NCBI GenBank assembly: GCA_035610365.1
Contig: CM069432.1
Coordinates: 232,274,532-232,338,531 of the forward strand
Reading direction: 5' to 3'
From: Aquatica leii
Taxonomy: Eukaryota; Arthropoda; Insecta; Coleoptera; Lampyridae
Length of the DNA: 64,000 nt
Below, one piece after another: positions 25,205 to 38,254 of this stretch. Under the pieces are notes generated by a model. That model had not been told where the DNA came from. It searched no databases and worked only from the letters and a program-made list of their open reading frames with translations. Made by a program: the position numbers and the translations under genes. Within the stretch, counting starts at the first letter, position 1. Each line of letters opens with the position of its first letter.

Positions 25205-25335
25205 TAAAAATCATTCTAATATTAATCAAAATTCTAGTTATCCTTTACCGCATATTTGGAAACCAGTTTTATCGATCGGAGGCCGATCTATAAAAGCGAG
25301 ATTTCAAGACGAAATCAATCAATTTATTCCAAGCT
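25205..25335 (+). repeat. diverged dispersed repeat, copy 2
   Basis: Inverted partner of 22665-22795. About 130 bp alignable with several indels. Confidence 0.6.
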
Positions 25336-26077
25336 CTAAAGATGTCTACTAGGAAACTAGATCTCAATTTTCATCATCACATGCTTAGATTGACGATAAC
25401 GAAAGTACTAATTGCGTAATAAAATGCTAATACAGTTTTCCTACAGTATCAAAAAAGCTCTTTAAACCCAGCCCACTTCTTGAAAACGTAGCCAAAGAAT
25501 AGAGAAACTGCTCACAGTCAAAAATGCAGCGTCCTAAATGCCAATCAACTGTGGGAAATTATTTTATAATTTTGCATTTGCATTGCAAAATATCCGCGCT
25601 CTTTCCTTATCCAATTAGAGTGGAAACATAGTCTCATATTCATAATATAACTATATAAATCCACCAACTCCCAAGCTACTACTCTACCGAGGAGGACTAA
25701 TTCATTTGAGTAACATGGTATTGGTCATACTTAAATTTGCCAAAAATACCGCTTCTCAGGATCAAAAGTGTGGCGATAAATATGTGAATAATAAGAAAAG
25801 TTAGTGCAACTGAAATAATTTCTCGTTTTTGCGTGCTTTATGTTTGTTACAGAACTTATAAACGAAAATCTAAGCACAGTCCTACTACATTTGAGAAAAA
25901 AACGAAGAATTTGAGATTTGTCCCATAATTGAGTGGATTGCTAACTCAGATTCTCGGAATCACCTGATATTCGGCACTGTGGTCAACTGAATTCGATGTG
26001 AAAAACAGGATGTTGCATCAACCTAACATACAAAAAACTTTGAAAAGATGACTTATGGTTTAACTTTCAAGTTATTA

Positions 26078-26574
26078 AATTTTTGTGCTGCCAACATTGC
26101 AAACGTCAATATTCGTTCGTTAGTGTAATACGTAATAGACAAAAAAGCTCTAGGGTGGTAGTTAGTGTAATTAAGTAATGGACAAAAAAGCTCTAGGGTG
26201 GTAAAGTGAAAGCTAGAAATCCACTTAAAAATAAGTATTCAAAGTCAATTATTATATGAGAACGAGTAAGCGACAAATGAACAAGTCATTTAAAATATAT
26301 TGAAATTCGGTTAAAATTGGAAAAAAACGATGTTAAAGTTAATGTCAAGTTTGACAGATTTAGTAATAAATGTAGTAGCAACATTATACTTCTGTTAATT
26401 TTTTTTTCAAAAAAGAATCTAATTTTACAAAAGGCAACACAAAAAAATAATGTAAGTTACTCCCGTTGAAAGTATCATAGCATAAGTCACTGACATGCAA
26501 CGCTCGGCCGTGGGGCCTCGTGTCGGAATCATATTCGCTTTGCTATGCCTTACTTTCGACCCTTGTTACGTAAA
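26078..26574 (+). repeat. dispersed repeat of about 460 bp, copy 2
   Basis: Second copy of the 23557 repeat, same orientation, about 2.5 kb apart. It differs by an internal tandem duplication of 42-43 bp (26119-26160 and 26161-26203, unit GTTAGTGTAAT...GGGTGGTA) and scattered substitutions. Confidence 0.8.
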
Positions 26575-27055
26575 TACCATATCATTACAATATATTAAAG
26601 CGAACAATAACACACATCGTTTAAAATTGGGCTTACATCTTCATTATAACATATAAGCTCTCATTATTAATACGTGCAAAAACTTAGATGGCTGAAGCAA
26701 TAGGATTTATTAAAATACACACAAACTTATGTTGCAGAAATCTAAAGAGACTTACAAAAAATCATCGATTCTGGAATTGACGATTATTCAATCCGAACGC
26801 AAATTGTTTTTTCCGCCGTATCCAAAATAAAACAATAACCTTTTTTTCAGCTAAAAAAACAAAAACCAGTAAAAAAGATTGCTTCAGCAGAAAGAAGTAA
26901 AACAACAAACGTAGTGTGTTGTACATAAAGTTATTTGACACCAAGTTATATTTTTCCCAGTAAATAAGGAAAGCTTGAACTTATTGACGAAGCACCTATA
27001 CCTTACAACGTTACGTTTTAATTTTCTCCCGCAGTTTTATTCAAAGCAATTTTGT

Positions 27056-27135
27056 ATTACGCGAGTGTAAAATCGACTTTTAACGTTTACCACCTTTATA
27101 GATATTTACAGTTATCGTTCGATTAGTAATGTATT
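27056..27135 (+). repeat. fragment of the IR-1 arm family
   Basis: Resembles 13591-13690: TTACGCG..GT, TTTAC/ACGTT, CCACCTTTATAG.TATTTACAG. It shows that the IR-1 arm sequence is a dispersed repeat. Confidence 0.55.
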
Positions 27136-27259
27136 ATATAGAAAATAAATAAAACTAATAAAAGACGAATTTTAAATGCATATTTTTAGTATTTTTCTCG
27201 AGTTTTTCGTGCATACTTGAAGTGTTTTTAGTGCATAACTATACCAAGCCTACTCAAAC

Positions 27260-27680
27260 AATATATTTTCGACGAGTAAACCGGTAAAAAATTTTAGTGT
27301 ACAGCATTAGAAAATGACTGTGAATTACTGAAGAAATACAGTGTATTACTTAGAAATATCAAAGAATTACTAAAAATGACTGAATTAGTGAAGTCATTAT
27401 TAAGAATCGCACACTTGCGTATTACAATGAATTATTGGGTATTACTCAGATTTATTCGTATATTACTAAGAATGTATAAGAAATTAATAGAATTACTCGA
27501 GGAATTACTATACACTTTAAGAATTAGTGTACACATTTTTGACTAGCAAAGGAATTTTAATATACAGCATTGGAGGATTAGTATAAATTACTGAAGAATT
27601 GCAGAGAATTAATTAGAAATATTGAGAATTACTCTGAATTAGTGAAAAATTACTAAGTGTATTAGGATGATTATACGGTA
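27260..27680 (+). repeat. degenerate GAATTACT-rich repeat array
   Basis: Many variants of GAATTACTnAGAAAT and GAATTAGTGAA. Two larger units, starting near 27270 and 27538 (TATACAGCATTrGA...), repeat with about 265-bp spacing. No coding potential. Confidence 0.6.
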
Positions 27681-29339
27681 AAGTGTTTTTCGGTGTCCGC
27701 TAAGAAAAATTCGTGAATTTAAATTAATATTAATTATATTACAAGTTTACGTTATATATGTTATACTGGTGATAGGGCCAGAAAAGATTACTATTTTAGT
27801 TTTATAGGTACCAGAAGAAAATGCTTAGTCAGGGATGTGACACTATGCACAGATTAATGACATTTCAAGACAGAGAAGTTACAATTACCTACTGATTATT
27901 AGATTGAAAAAGTAAAATAATGAAATAAAACACACAAGTAACAACCTGAGTATTTTATTAATAAACAAAATTTGCAAAATCAGTGAAACCAATCAATTTT
28001 AAAATGCCAGTATTGAACATTTCTATGACGGCTTTGCTACATCTTCTAATTACATTATTAAAACTAATAATGAAAAGCAGTGTAATTATAGTATATGCTG
28101 TCTCAAGGTCAGAAAATTAGCATTAGCATCAGCAGCTCGCAGCTTTTAGCTGCCCGAGAGAGGAAAGCGACATACCAGCCATATCAAGAAAAAAAACCAT
28201 ACTGTTCTTATAAAAAAGAACTAGAAACAAAATCATAGTTTCATGAAGCACACCTATTAAAATCCAACTAATAAAAAACATAACAAAAACTTAAAATAAG
28301 AAAAACGATGTTTCAAACATCAGCGCTGAATCATCAACGCTAATAATAAGTGTTCTATATGTGGAATCTCGTACAATAGGATTTCTACAGGGTAACTCAT
28401 CTACCTATATCATTTCATTTATATTTTGACCTTACTTAACTTCAAATGTTAGCGAAAAGAAGATGCTAACAGTCTAAAGTACAGACAATTAGTGTCGATA
28501 CGCTACTAAAACTCCTATATTAAATGACAAAAATGCAAAAATATTTTAATGAAAAATTCACAACACAGCATAAATTAAAACAACGCGTATCACTCCGAAT
28601 AAGACTATCTACAAACTAAATTTAACCATTCAGACAAAAAGATACACTCACCCCTTTCAAGTTCTTTTTATGTATCTTTCAAACTTAGACGACATAATTT
28701 TATAAGACTAAAAGCTCTCGTAAAAACTTACCCATTAAATTTTGCCCAAAAATAAAATTTTCACAAAGTGTTAAAAGTGCAGATAGCTCGAGTTCCATGT
28801 CTCCTTTTATACAAAGCAGTAAGTTTGTTTACATGGTTGTAATCGAAGTTATAACAAGGGTTATAAAAGTATTTTACATGTTTTAGACCTACTATAGTAA
28901 TTGATACAGCGCACTTATTTTCCTCGGAAAATATGTTTAAATTTAAACATTTGTGATGACAAAATCAATCGTGGAATCGCGATTAAGTAATTGTGACAGA
29001 TACCTTCGACGACGAAAGTTTTTATTTGTACTCGTGTAGAATACTTGTAATTACAATCTTACATAATCTTATTCAATTTTGTTTGCATTAATTCGATTTG
29101 GTGTAGTTTTTACGCCTATAATTTTAATACGTAGCGTAGCTAGTAAATCAAATTAAAAAACTGTTCATGCCGAAGCACAAAACATTGTTAAAAGCGTCGT
29201 AGTTATTTGACAAGCAAAACGCTGCTAGTTTGTAGCCATTTTCTTTAGAGGAAGTTACCGAACTAACCGCTACTGCAACTGAAAAATTGGTAAAGTTTAT
29301 AAAGCAAATTGTTGTGATTAAGAGTGACATAGAATATGA
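27681..29339. other. no gene recognised
   Basis: AT-rich DNA with short frames only. Confidence 0.4.
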
Positions 29340-29850
29340 GAATCTACTTTGAAGAAACATAGAAGTGGTAGTTCTAACAGAATTGTTTTGAACAATGCCG
29401 ATTTGAACATCTTGAAAAGAACCTTTCATGAGGTTTATAGGGTAGACAAAAAAGTTCCAACAATGAACATTTTAGTTCAGAAAGTTCAAGAAAAATTTGA
29501 TTACTGTGATGGATCAAATACTTTGAGAAAATCCTTACAGCAAATTTGCTTTAAATACAAAAATTGACAGTAAAAAAAATTGTTAATAGAACGCTATAAT
29601 ATTGTAGCTTGGCGATGTCGATATCTAAGAAAGTTGCAAGAAAATGACACTCTTAAAAGAAAATAAAAAAATCTGTTACCTATTTAGATGAAACGAGCAT
29701 TCATCCATCATACGTTACTGGATTAGCTGAGAAAATATGCGAACATAATGGGCCTGTTGTTGATAAAGCAATAGAAAGTTTGTCTTTCATAGTTGGTCAA
29801 ATGATAGTAGTGATGAAGATTACAGCGATTAAATCCTTTGTTTAATTATT
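29340..29850 (+). pseudogene. DDE-type transposase fragment with internal deletion
   Basis: An open frame at 29349-29567 (MKKHRSGSSNRIVLNNADLNILKR... ending FKYKN) is followed, after stops and a frame change, by IERYNIVAWRCRYLRKLQEND and then YLDETSIHPSYVTG (about 29680-29730). The layout, helical N-terminus then a YLDET block, is like IS630/Tc1-related transposases of insects, where D of the block is the first metal ligand. The rest of the catalytic core is missing: the sequence jumps within about 90 bp to an acidic tail (SSDEDYSD). I infer a large internal deletion. The subfamily is uncertain. Confidence 0.5.
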
Positions 29851-32800
29851 TTTAAATTCTTTGATATACATATAGCTAATATTTTTGAAGTAACAGAAAG
29901 AATTGCACGAGTCTTGCAGCAGAATAGTTAAACTGTAAGAATATATTGTAATAGCATTTACTATTAGGTATCGCAGATTTTCTTTGTGTTAATGCAGTCA
30001 ATGTACATGAAAATAAATTACACTTATAAAAACTCCATTCTTAATAACATGGACAAATTTCAGTCTGTCATCGGGGACATTTGGTAAAAAACTATATTCT
30101 AGGTACTTGACAGCCTTCAATTAGTGTCCTCAAGTTCGTCGAAACAGTCTTCGTCTGGATTGTTATTAAGGAATGTAACATTTGTTATTTAAAAGCTTTG
30201 CAACTCCATTGTTCTTATTATTTTACAATTGGGTTCATCTAACCTTAATCCGATGTACTATTGCAATACTAATTGTAATAAACTGATTAGAAGCTTTTGT
30301 TTTATAACCTATGTATTAAAAACTAATTATTTCTCTCTTGTAAATTAATCACCATTTTATTACAATAAAAAATCTTAGAATGACAGTTGCAAAACCTAAA
30401 ACAATTAAATATGATTTGAATTTACCACGTAAATACTTTTTACTCTGAATATACCACTCAAATTAAAGCGCCCTCAGTCACGCCCCGTCAAGTCACTTAT
30501 TTACAATGCCAACTGTAGATGTTTTTTTTCCGATTTTGGTACGTCTATTTAATGCATTTAAATTTAAAATTTACACATTTCAACAAACGAAATTCAACAT
30601 TGGAACTTCTTTTGTTAAAAAATACAAATATCTCAGAAGTAATATTAAAAGGAACTACTTTCGTTAGAGCTGAAATATACAAATTATTAATGAGTAAAAG
30701 CATTGATATAAAGTTATAGAAAGCTACGAATACTTAATATCTATAATAATTAAGCTTTGCTGACCACTGTTATAAAATGGAAGTAAAAAATTGCTTTCAA
30801 ACAGACAAAATCGAATCTTTTGTATTAAACGCTATGACAAAGAAGTAATACCGCAAGGATGTCATTACAACAATACATGAAACCTAACCATGACTCATTT
30901 AGAAAAAATGTATAATCAATACAAAGTAGGAATTACAAAAATTCACATTAAAAGTGAACATCGCTTTTTTTTGTAAAGAGTATTAAAATTTACAGCAACT
31001 TACTAAGTAAAAGATTATATATAGCTTTCTTAAAAACGTTAAATTTAAAATTTAAAGTGAACAATTAATCTCTTAAAGCATTTAATTAAATGTCTAGTTA
31101 TCGCGTTCGTGTTAATCTCTACAAATGTAGTAAAATCATAAAATAGAACTTTTAATTTAAGATATTTAGGTTTCAAAGCACATATTTATATTCTACATAA
31201 ACACTTAAAAAATAAAAACAAGTGAGAAGTTAGAAACAAACATCAAAGAAAGTTTTTAGACGAGTTCAAAACAGAGAAATAAGGAATAAGTAAACCTCAA
31301 TTTTTTTTTTCTCTAAGCATGGTTGTATATCATACAATAATTAGCTAAAACTACTTAGGTACTAATTACTGAATAATGCAGTTTTTTAAATCTCTGTAAA
31401 AACATAATGATTATTAAATGAAATAGCTAAACTAAAAATGGCAGTGACTTTTTCATATCAATATAAGCATCATTAATAGTAAAATTAAGTAAAACGTGAA
31501 AACCAACAGTCAAAATAATAAGGCATTGCCTTGAGAGTAACTTTAATAAGTCTACATCAAATCGAAGACTTAAAACGGAGATTATCCTCAAAAAATCACA
31601 ATCACAAAAAATACAGGAAAATACAAAATCTCGTAAAACAAGTCAGGCTTGAACAAGTTTTTAAATCAATTTTCATAAGAAATTGTGTTTATCTTAGAAC
31701 AACAAATCACTATTGTGAAGAGACCTCGTTCTGATCGAACATGTTTTCAATTAGTAGAAGTCCCGAGAAGTTTTTAAGCAACACACTTTTGGATAAAGAC
31801 AATTATTGATAATGTTAAACTTGCTCAAAATGATAGTACACGGTCTCCTGATTTTGTATAACAACATAGTTAGCATTAGTAATTATTTTTGTGTAGGTCG
31901 GTACCGCTAATAAAATGTTTTGAATAATTATGTTTATATAATTGCAGAACCCAAAAACAAAAACCAGATGATATTTCCACAACTATAACAAACAAATTGT
32001 CATAATTTAGATTAATTGTCGATTAATTGCACTGTTTATAAAATTTCTCGTTAATTTTAATATTTTTAGTGCCTAAAAATAACAAAAAACAGTAAATTTT
32101 TTTTGGATTTGAAATATTGATATAAAAACTTATTAAAAGTGAAGAAATATTAGAAAAAATGCCATAAATGATAATTTCTCAGAACGAAGTTTATAAATAG
32201 TATTAGATAAACTTAAAATAAACCAATGTAAGGATAATTGAAAACGAAAAGAAAGTAAAAGAACTCCGAGAGAAAATCAAAAAGCTATCATTTTTGTAAT
32301 AAACTGATAAAAATTAATTTTATAGAACATAAAGAATTAGAATAACTAAAAAATAAATAAATAAAACAATTAGTTTTATTAACTGAAAAGCTGAAATAAA
32401 GTAAAGAAATTGAAGAAAAGAAAGCGAAGATTACCTACAGTTTTTTCCTCGGTTTTTTCCTAACAATTTTATCAAAATTTATTTTTAAAATTTTAAAATA
32501 AGTGATAAAAATTTTTTTAAAAATTTAATTTTTTCAATTTTGCTAAAACAATTAAAAATAAAATTAAAATTAAAAAAATAGTATGTTTTATCGATTTTGG
32601 TAAAATGAAGGGAACTCAAAGCATTAAACAACAAAATTTATCCTATCTTGTTCTTGTAACCGTAGTTATACCAACCTTTCGTATTCAGTTTTAACCTCGG
32701 TTTTAACTTTTGATTTTACTTAACATGTGAACTACCTTTTTTCTTTTTCTTTTTGCATAAAAAATAATTTTGTGTCACCCTTACGTTTTTCAATTTCCAA

Positions 32801-33299
32801 AGTGCCGTACGAACTTGGTTCGAGTAATCTTCGAAATACTGTGACATTTTTAATTTGTCCAAAATATTTAGACTTGACCTATAAAATGTAAGTTCAAATA
32901 CAGAACAACAATTTGCAGTTTTATAATTTTCGATTACCTACATTGAGTATAAATGGTTGCTATTTTTGTATGGTTTCAAAACAATTTTTGTGATTAAACT
33001 AATTAAATTTGGTGTTAAACGAGGGAAAGTTGGCAACAATTAGTTTTGTTTTATTATGTCTGGTTTCAAAGGTTAATGTTCATTTCCTCTGTAGTTTCTC
33101 TGCAAGCGAACTTGTAAACTAATAGTTTTGCCAATGAATTTCAAGTGTAGTTCTGAGAAACAATTGAAAAATGCTTAGAAGTTACTTAATTAATTAACAA
33201 AACCACTGGAAGATAATAAATAGACGAATTTTTGAATATAGAGCTTGTCAGACGCAAAGTCTAAATTTCAAAGCGCTACAAAAGAAGCATCAACCTTTT
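29851..33299. other. very AT-rich region, no gene recognised
   Basis: Long A/T tracts and short frames (such as 30519-30719 and 31531-31734) without motifs. No terminal repeats noticed. Probably decayed mobile DNA. Confidence 0.4.
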
Positions 33300-33632
33300 T
33301 TTTATCTTTAAAAATAGAATCAAAACTCTTAGCATTAAAAAGCCAGTCCAAATTGTTAATTTAGGTGAAACTAAGTTTTCAAGATGTGTTGGCTCTAATG
33401 TAACTGCATCTAAAGGAAGCGGCTGTGTTTTCCAAATTCAAGGGGAATCTGACAAAAAAAAATATTCAGTAATAGAAACTCTCACTGCAAATGAGCACCT
33501 TTTTCCCTCTTTTAGAGTATATAAGAGCAAAAACATTTTTAATATGAATAGATCAAAAGATGCAGGTTATGTCTCATCAGAAAATAGCGTCTATTGTTTA
33601 TTTCAAGAAGTTTGTCGAGTAGACTTAAGATT
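33300..33632 (+). pseudogene. coding-like fragment of unknown family
   Basis: A stretch open across several frames reads GETKFSRCVGSN, GSGCVFQIQGES, EHLFPSFRVYKS and SVYCLFQEVCRVDLRL in sequence, with one stop in between. It looks like a broken protein-coding piece and is cut off where the 33643 transposon begins. Not recognised. Confidence 0.3.
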
Positions 33633-33909
33633 GGCCAAAACCGAGGGGTGGTTAGCTCCTAGAAATCCGTGTACAATTTGCTTGAAATCCCATAAAATCT
33701 TCAGAAATCTTCTTAAATCGCTTAAAATCTCTTGGAATTCATAAGATCTTTTAAAATCCCGTAGTGAAAATCGAGGTGAAAATAGTCAATCGGTTTTAGT
33801 TCCAAATAAGCAGAAGCAGCGAATGTAGGCCTGCAAGTTTGGACTGGACCAGTTCAAATTTGTTGTCGGACAAACATACAAGTCAGAGTCGAGGTCAATA
33901 ATTCCTACC

Positions 33910-36133
33910 GCAAATGTCTCCATTGCATAGAAAGTGGAAGGATTCTTTTTACAACTGCAATGAACGAAATCATAAAAAACTAAAACATGCTGCTGAATGG
34001 ATGCATTAATTAGTTCTAACTAGTTTCCCTAAAACTTCTAAAATATGTGATGCCTGCCGAAAGGAAATAACTGCTCTAAAAGAACAAAAAGCGAAGGAAG
34101 TACCTGACCTAGACTGTGTTAATGATACAACTTTTGATGTCCCAACTACGTCCTCACATATTATAGGACTCTTAATACATCCTTAAAAGAACTTGGTAGA
34201 TCACTCATTGATGTTAAAAAAAAATCAAAGCATTTCTCTGGTAAAAAAATTAAAAAGATAGAATCTTCAATGAGGCGAACATTATTTCCGCATTCTCAAG
34301 AGTCTTCTGATTATGAGCCAGAAAAACTGGAATTTTCTGTAATCTAAATGCATGATCAAAAGTCATGATATTAACTTGTTTGCCAGAGACATGGAGTGTA
34401 CATAAAATAATGCGAGAATTTAATGCACCTATGTATATGGCAAAGCAAGCAAAAAAAACTTTGAAAATAAAAGGGAATACTGGCAAGTCCTGATCCAAAA
34501 ACCTGGTAAAAGCCTATCACATGATATAGTAGAAACAGTGTGATTGTTCTACGAAAGCGATGACGTAAGTAGAGTAATGCCAGGCAAAATAAATTGTATT
34601 TTAGTAAAAGATGGATGGATGATCGATCCAAAAGTACAGTTCAAAAAAGATTAATTTTGTGTAACCTGCAGGAAGCATACATTCTTTTCAAAGTATCCTG
34701 AGATGAAAGTAGGATTTTTAAAGTTTGCGGAGTTAAGGCCAAAACAGTGTATTTTGGTAGAAAAAAGTAGTACCTATGTACTAAGTTTGTGTTTGTACAA
34801 TCCACCAAAACGTCAAACTAATGATTGAGAATGTCCGTTTAGGAACATTAACTAATGGAGAATTTGCAACGTACAAACGTTTTCTGTCTCAAATGTTATG
34901 CAACCCTCCTCCCATTGATTGTATCATGGGAAATTGCCATTCAGAAACTAATCAAATAACAGAAACTTTAGAGAATGTTTTTGAGAAAAATATGTTATGA
35001 AAATATAACTTTTCAGCAATGGATTGCAGTTGGATCGGTGTAATCATGAGACAATACAAAAAAGTTCAACTGAGTTCTTTGAGATGCTACGTGACAAACT
35101 TGATCAGTTAGTTCGCCAGGATTTTATAACGAATCAACAAAGTTCGTTTATGAATGAAGTAAAAAAAGCATTGAAAGAAAATGTGCAGTCACATTAGACT
35201 TCTCAAAAAACTATGCTTTTGTAGTTCAAGACGAAGCCCAAAGCTACCACTGGTCAAGTGACTATGTAACAATACACCCTTTTATAGTTTATTATAAATT
35301 AGCTGATAAAGTAAAACATGTCAGCTATGTCTGGAGCATAATACAACAGCTGAAAAATTACTTTTTGTTTGATGTTGAGAAAATATATTACTTTTCCGAT
35401 GGAAGTGCAGCTCAATATAAAAATAAAATGAATTTTCCTAATCTGTGTTTCCATAACCAAGATTTTGGAATAGAAACAGAGTGGCACTTCTCGGCTACAG
35501 CTCGTGGCAAGGAGCCGTGTGATGGAGTTGGTGGTACAGTTGAAAGGTTGGCTGCAAAAGCCAGTTTACAAAGACCTTATGAAAACTAAATCCTCACGCG
35601 TCAACAACTTTTTGATTGGTCGATTTAAAATATTAAAACTGTTAACTTTGGGCTTGTCAAGCAAGAAGAGTACATAAAAACTGAAAAGTTTGTGAGTAAC
35701 CACTTTGATAAAGCACAGAACATAAAAAGAATTCAACAGTTCCATGCTTTCTTACCAATCAAAGACAACATGACCCAAATCCAAGTCAAAGTTTTTTCGT
35801 ATGACACAAATTACAACACAGTGACAACCACACAACTACTTGGGAAAATTTCAGATGTTAACGGTTATGTAACTGTTACATATAATAGTAAATGATGACT
35901 AGTTTGTGTTGGATAAAAAAGAATGTGAAGATAAAGTGAAAGTCACATTTCTGCACCCAGATGGTCCTTCCCCATCTTTTTCATATCCAAGTGGAAATTC
36001 TGACATTTTGTGGACATGTTTAAATGATATTTTGTGTACAGTTGACCCTACTACTCCCACAGGAAGAATACACAGACTTTGTGAGGAGGATACGGCAAAA
36101 TCTAATGAAGACTTGAAGCAGTTAGACAAATAA
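33910..36133 (+). pseudogene. degraded transposase-like gene (KDGWMIDP family)
   Basis: Recognisable blocks follow each other in shifting frames. KICDACRKEITALKEQ is near 34050. KDGWMIDPKVQF and CVTCRKHTFFSKYPEMKVGF lie at about 34610-34715, then TIQKSSTEFFEMLRDKLDQL near 35060. A segment QDEAQSYHW...TIHPF near 35230-35285 leads to YYFSDGSAAQYKNKMNF and EWHFSATARGKEPCDGVGG (35365-35589). A C-terminal NDILCTVDPTTPTGRIHRLCEED ends at 36133. I know this family as a multicopy gene of insects and cnidarians. The conserved acidic residues (SDG, CDG) suggest a DDD/DDE nuclease, but its superfamily name I cannot confirm. Many stops and frameshifts show it is dead. Confidence 0.55.
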
Positions 36134-37108
36134 TAAGTTGATTAGTCGGTACTCCTCACTTAAACAAAACTAATGATATTTTATTAAAGGCAAGTAATAT
36201 TGTTAAATGCTACTTATTAAAATGTTTTGCTGTTATTTTTCAGGACTAACTGAATTTCATACAATTTATTCGAGGTATTGAGAAAATCTAAAACTTCAGG
36301 TAATTCCGGGTAATTCATTGAATAACATGAAATAATCCTATACAAACTTCAGTAAAAAGTAAGGTAGAGGCGTTTCATTATGTCGTGAACTGTGACCTTG
36401 AGTTGAAAATCGGAATTAATAAACTAAAAATTAATCATTTGACAAGTCAATGTAAATCTCAAAAACGTTAATCTATTTAAAAAGTACTCATACTAATAAA
36501 AATTAAAAATAATCACGTATTTATATATTGAATAAAAATTTGTTTACTTATAATAATACCTAAAGACTTATTAATAACAAATACAACAACAAAATCAAGA
36601 TAAGTTATAAAAAATGTATCGGCGAATGTTTGTATTTTTTAAAATTTCAAAATAAAGTTTTCAGTTCTTGAAAAAAATATTTTCTTTTAATGTATATTGT
36701 GTTTTATATCAAATTAAAGGGCATAAAGAAGCAACAAAATGACGCCACTCCCATCCCTCTAAGTTAACTAGGAGAGCTACAATTATAATTTTGAAAAAGT
36801 CGGCCGAGCATTTTTTGCGTTTTCTGTGAACTTTACATAGCTCTAAATCCTAAACGGGTAAATATTTTTTAACAAAATTTTGTATTTTTCTTAGTTTTGA
36901 CAAAGACTACAAGTGTGCAAAATTTCAACCAAATCTGAGATAGTGAAAAAAATCCTTGTGTTGATTTGACATGGACTCCTAATTTAATTGAAATTTCTAT
37001 TTTCAATGAACTACATTACTTTACAGAAATCGTTCTTCAAATAGTAAATGTTTCAATTTGCCAAGGTAACAAGTTATATACTTATGTCCTAATAAAAGAG
37101 GGAATATT

Positions 37109-37341
37109 ATGGAATTCTTCGTTCAGGAGGGGCATGTAAAACCACTTTAATTTATTTTTGTGGCAACGTTTCGTGCTAAAAGCGAGCACTTCATCGGGCC
37201 AAACAATAAAATCAAGTGGATCAATCCACCGACCAAGAACATAGGCAACTTTACGAGATTGTGTTCACTAAATAATAAATAAAACATTAAACATAAAATG
37301 GTCAATAATTAAATTTTTTTAAATAACGCAGTACATAAACG
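37109..37341 (-). mobile_element. Penelope-like/retrozyme-type repeat, single copy
   Basis: It begins ATGGAATTCTTCGTTCAGGA and runs through a hammerhead-like motif to ACATAAACG. The same sequence forms the left part of the foldback at 62658-63034. It lies inside the 33643 transposon. It has no coding capacity. Confidence 0.6.
37161..37201 (-). ncRNA. hammerhead-ribozyme-like motif 1 (core mutated)
   Basis: On the minus strand: stem I TGGC/GCCA (4 bp, perfect), core CCGATGA (expected CUGAUGA, so U4 is C), stem II GTGCT/AGCAC, then GAAACGTT. The U4 change would be expected to disable cleavage. The architecture, with a self-complementary ACGT in place of stem III, is that of minimal Penelope-type hammerheads. 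Confidence 0.55.
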
Positions 37342-37489
37342 TTCAACAAACAATTGACAATTATTATGTATGTAGAAAGCCCCATTTAAAATTAGATTTA
37401 CAGTTCAGTTATCTGTTAACCCAATTGCACTCCAAAACAAAAAAAAACTTTTTATTAAGGGTTGTCAAAAATAGGGCAACCAGCTTTTA

Positions 37490-37800
37490 AATATAAAAAA
37501 GTCTCTCAAAGCCACTTAAATTCCCGCCAAATCTCCTGTAACCTTTAAAAAATTCCCTTTCAGAACATAAAAATATTCAAAAATATTTGGAGAGTTTAAA
37601 AAATCTTTAAAGATTTTTAAAAATTCTCGAAAATCCTTGTAGATTTCCAAAAATCTTTAAACATATTCAAGAATCCTCAAAAATCTACAAAGATTTTCAG
37701 AAATCCCCAAAATCTTTAAAGATTTTCAAAAATGTTTAAAAACCTTTTGAAATCCTAAAAATCCCCAAAAATCTGTAAAGATTTCAAATCTGTATACACA
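37490..37800. repeat. subterminal array of AAATCTTTAAAGATTT units
   Basis: About ten irregular copies of a palindromic AAAATCTTTAAAGATTTT-type unit near the right end of the 33643 transposon. The left end has a shorter array (33655-33775). Such arrays can be transposase-binding sites (inference). Confidence 0.65.
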
Positions 37801-38254
37801 TTCTGGAGAAGTTAACCACCCCTCGGCCAAAACCGATTATAGTTATTTACTCGGTTATTTATGACGGTCATGTAAACACCATTCAATATCGATTAAGTAA
37901 GTAAATTGACTATCGAAAATAATATCCACATAGTAACCCTTCCTGCCTATCGACAAAAACGAATAGGTAAAAATCAAGAGAGAACATGAACGACAAACCT
38001 TCTTCAAAACTATTAGCAAAGAGTTTCCTAGTTTGATTCAACAAGCAAAAATTAAAAACTGGTTTAAAATCAAGTGGGATTTTGCCTGTTTCGCAAAATT
38101 AATTTTGAAATAGAATATTTTAATGTAGCTAAAAATTAAACATAAGTTTCGTATAAATATACCGGGTGGCCAAAATACACGTTTAAAGTATGGCCTGGTA
38201 TTGTCATATTAAATTTCCATTTTTTATTCCAATTTCGCATTCATAACACAAGAA

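Larger units (their letters stand above)
33643..37824 (+). mobile_element. 4.2-kb DNA transposon with subterminal arrays
   Basis: The terminal inverted repeat GAGGGGTGGTTA (33643-33654) has its complement at 37813-37824. Directly outside both ends lies GGCCAAAACC (33633-33642 and 37825-37834), a candidate 10-bp target duplication; two more bases could belong to either. Just inside each end are arrays of AAATCTT/AAGATTT units (33655-33775 and 37490-37800). The gene at 33910-36133 lies between. A Penelope-like fragment (37109-37341) inserted later. The superfamily is not certain; Sola-type is a guess. Confidence 0.65.
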
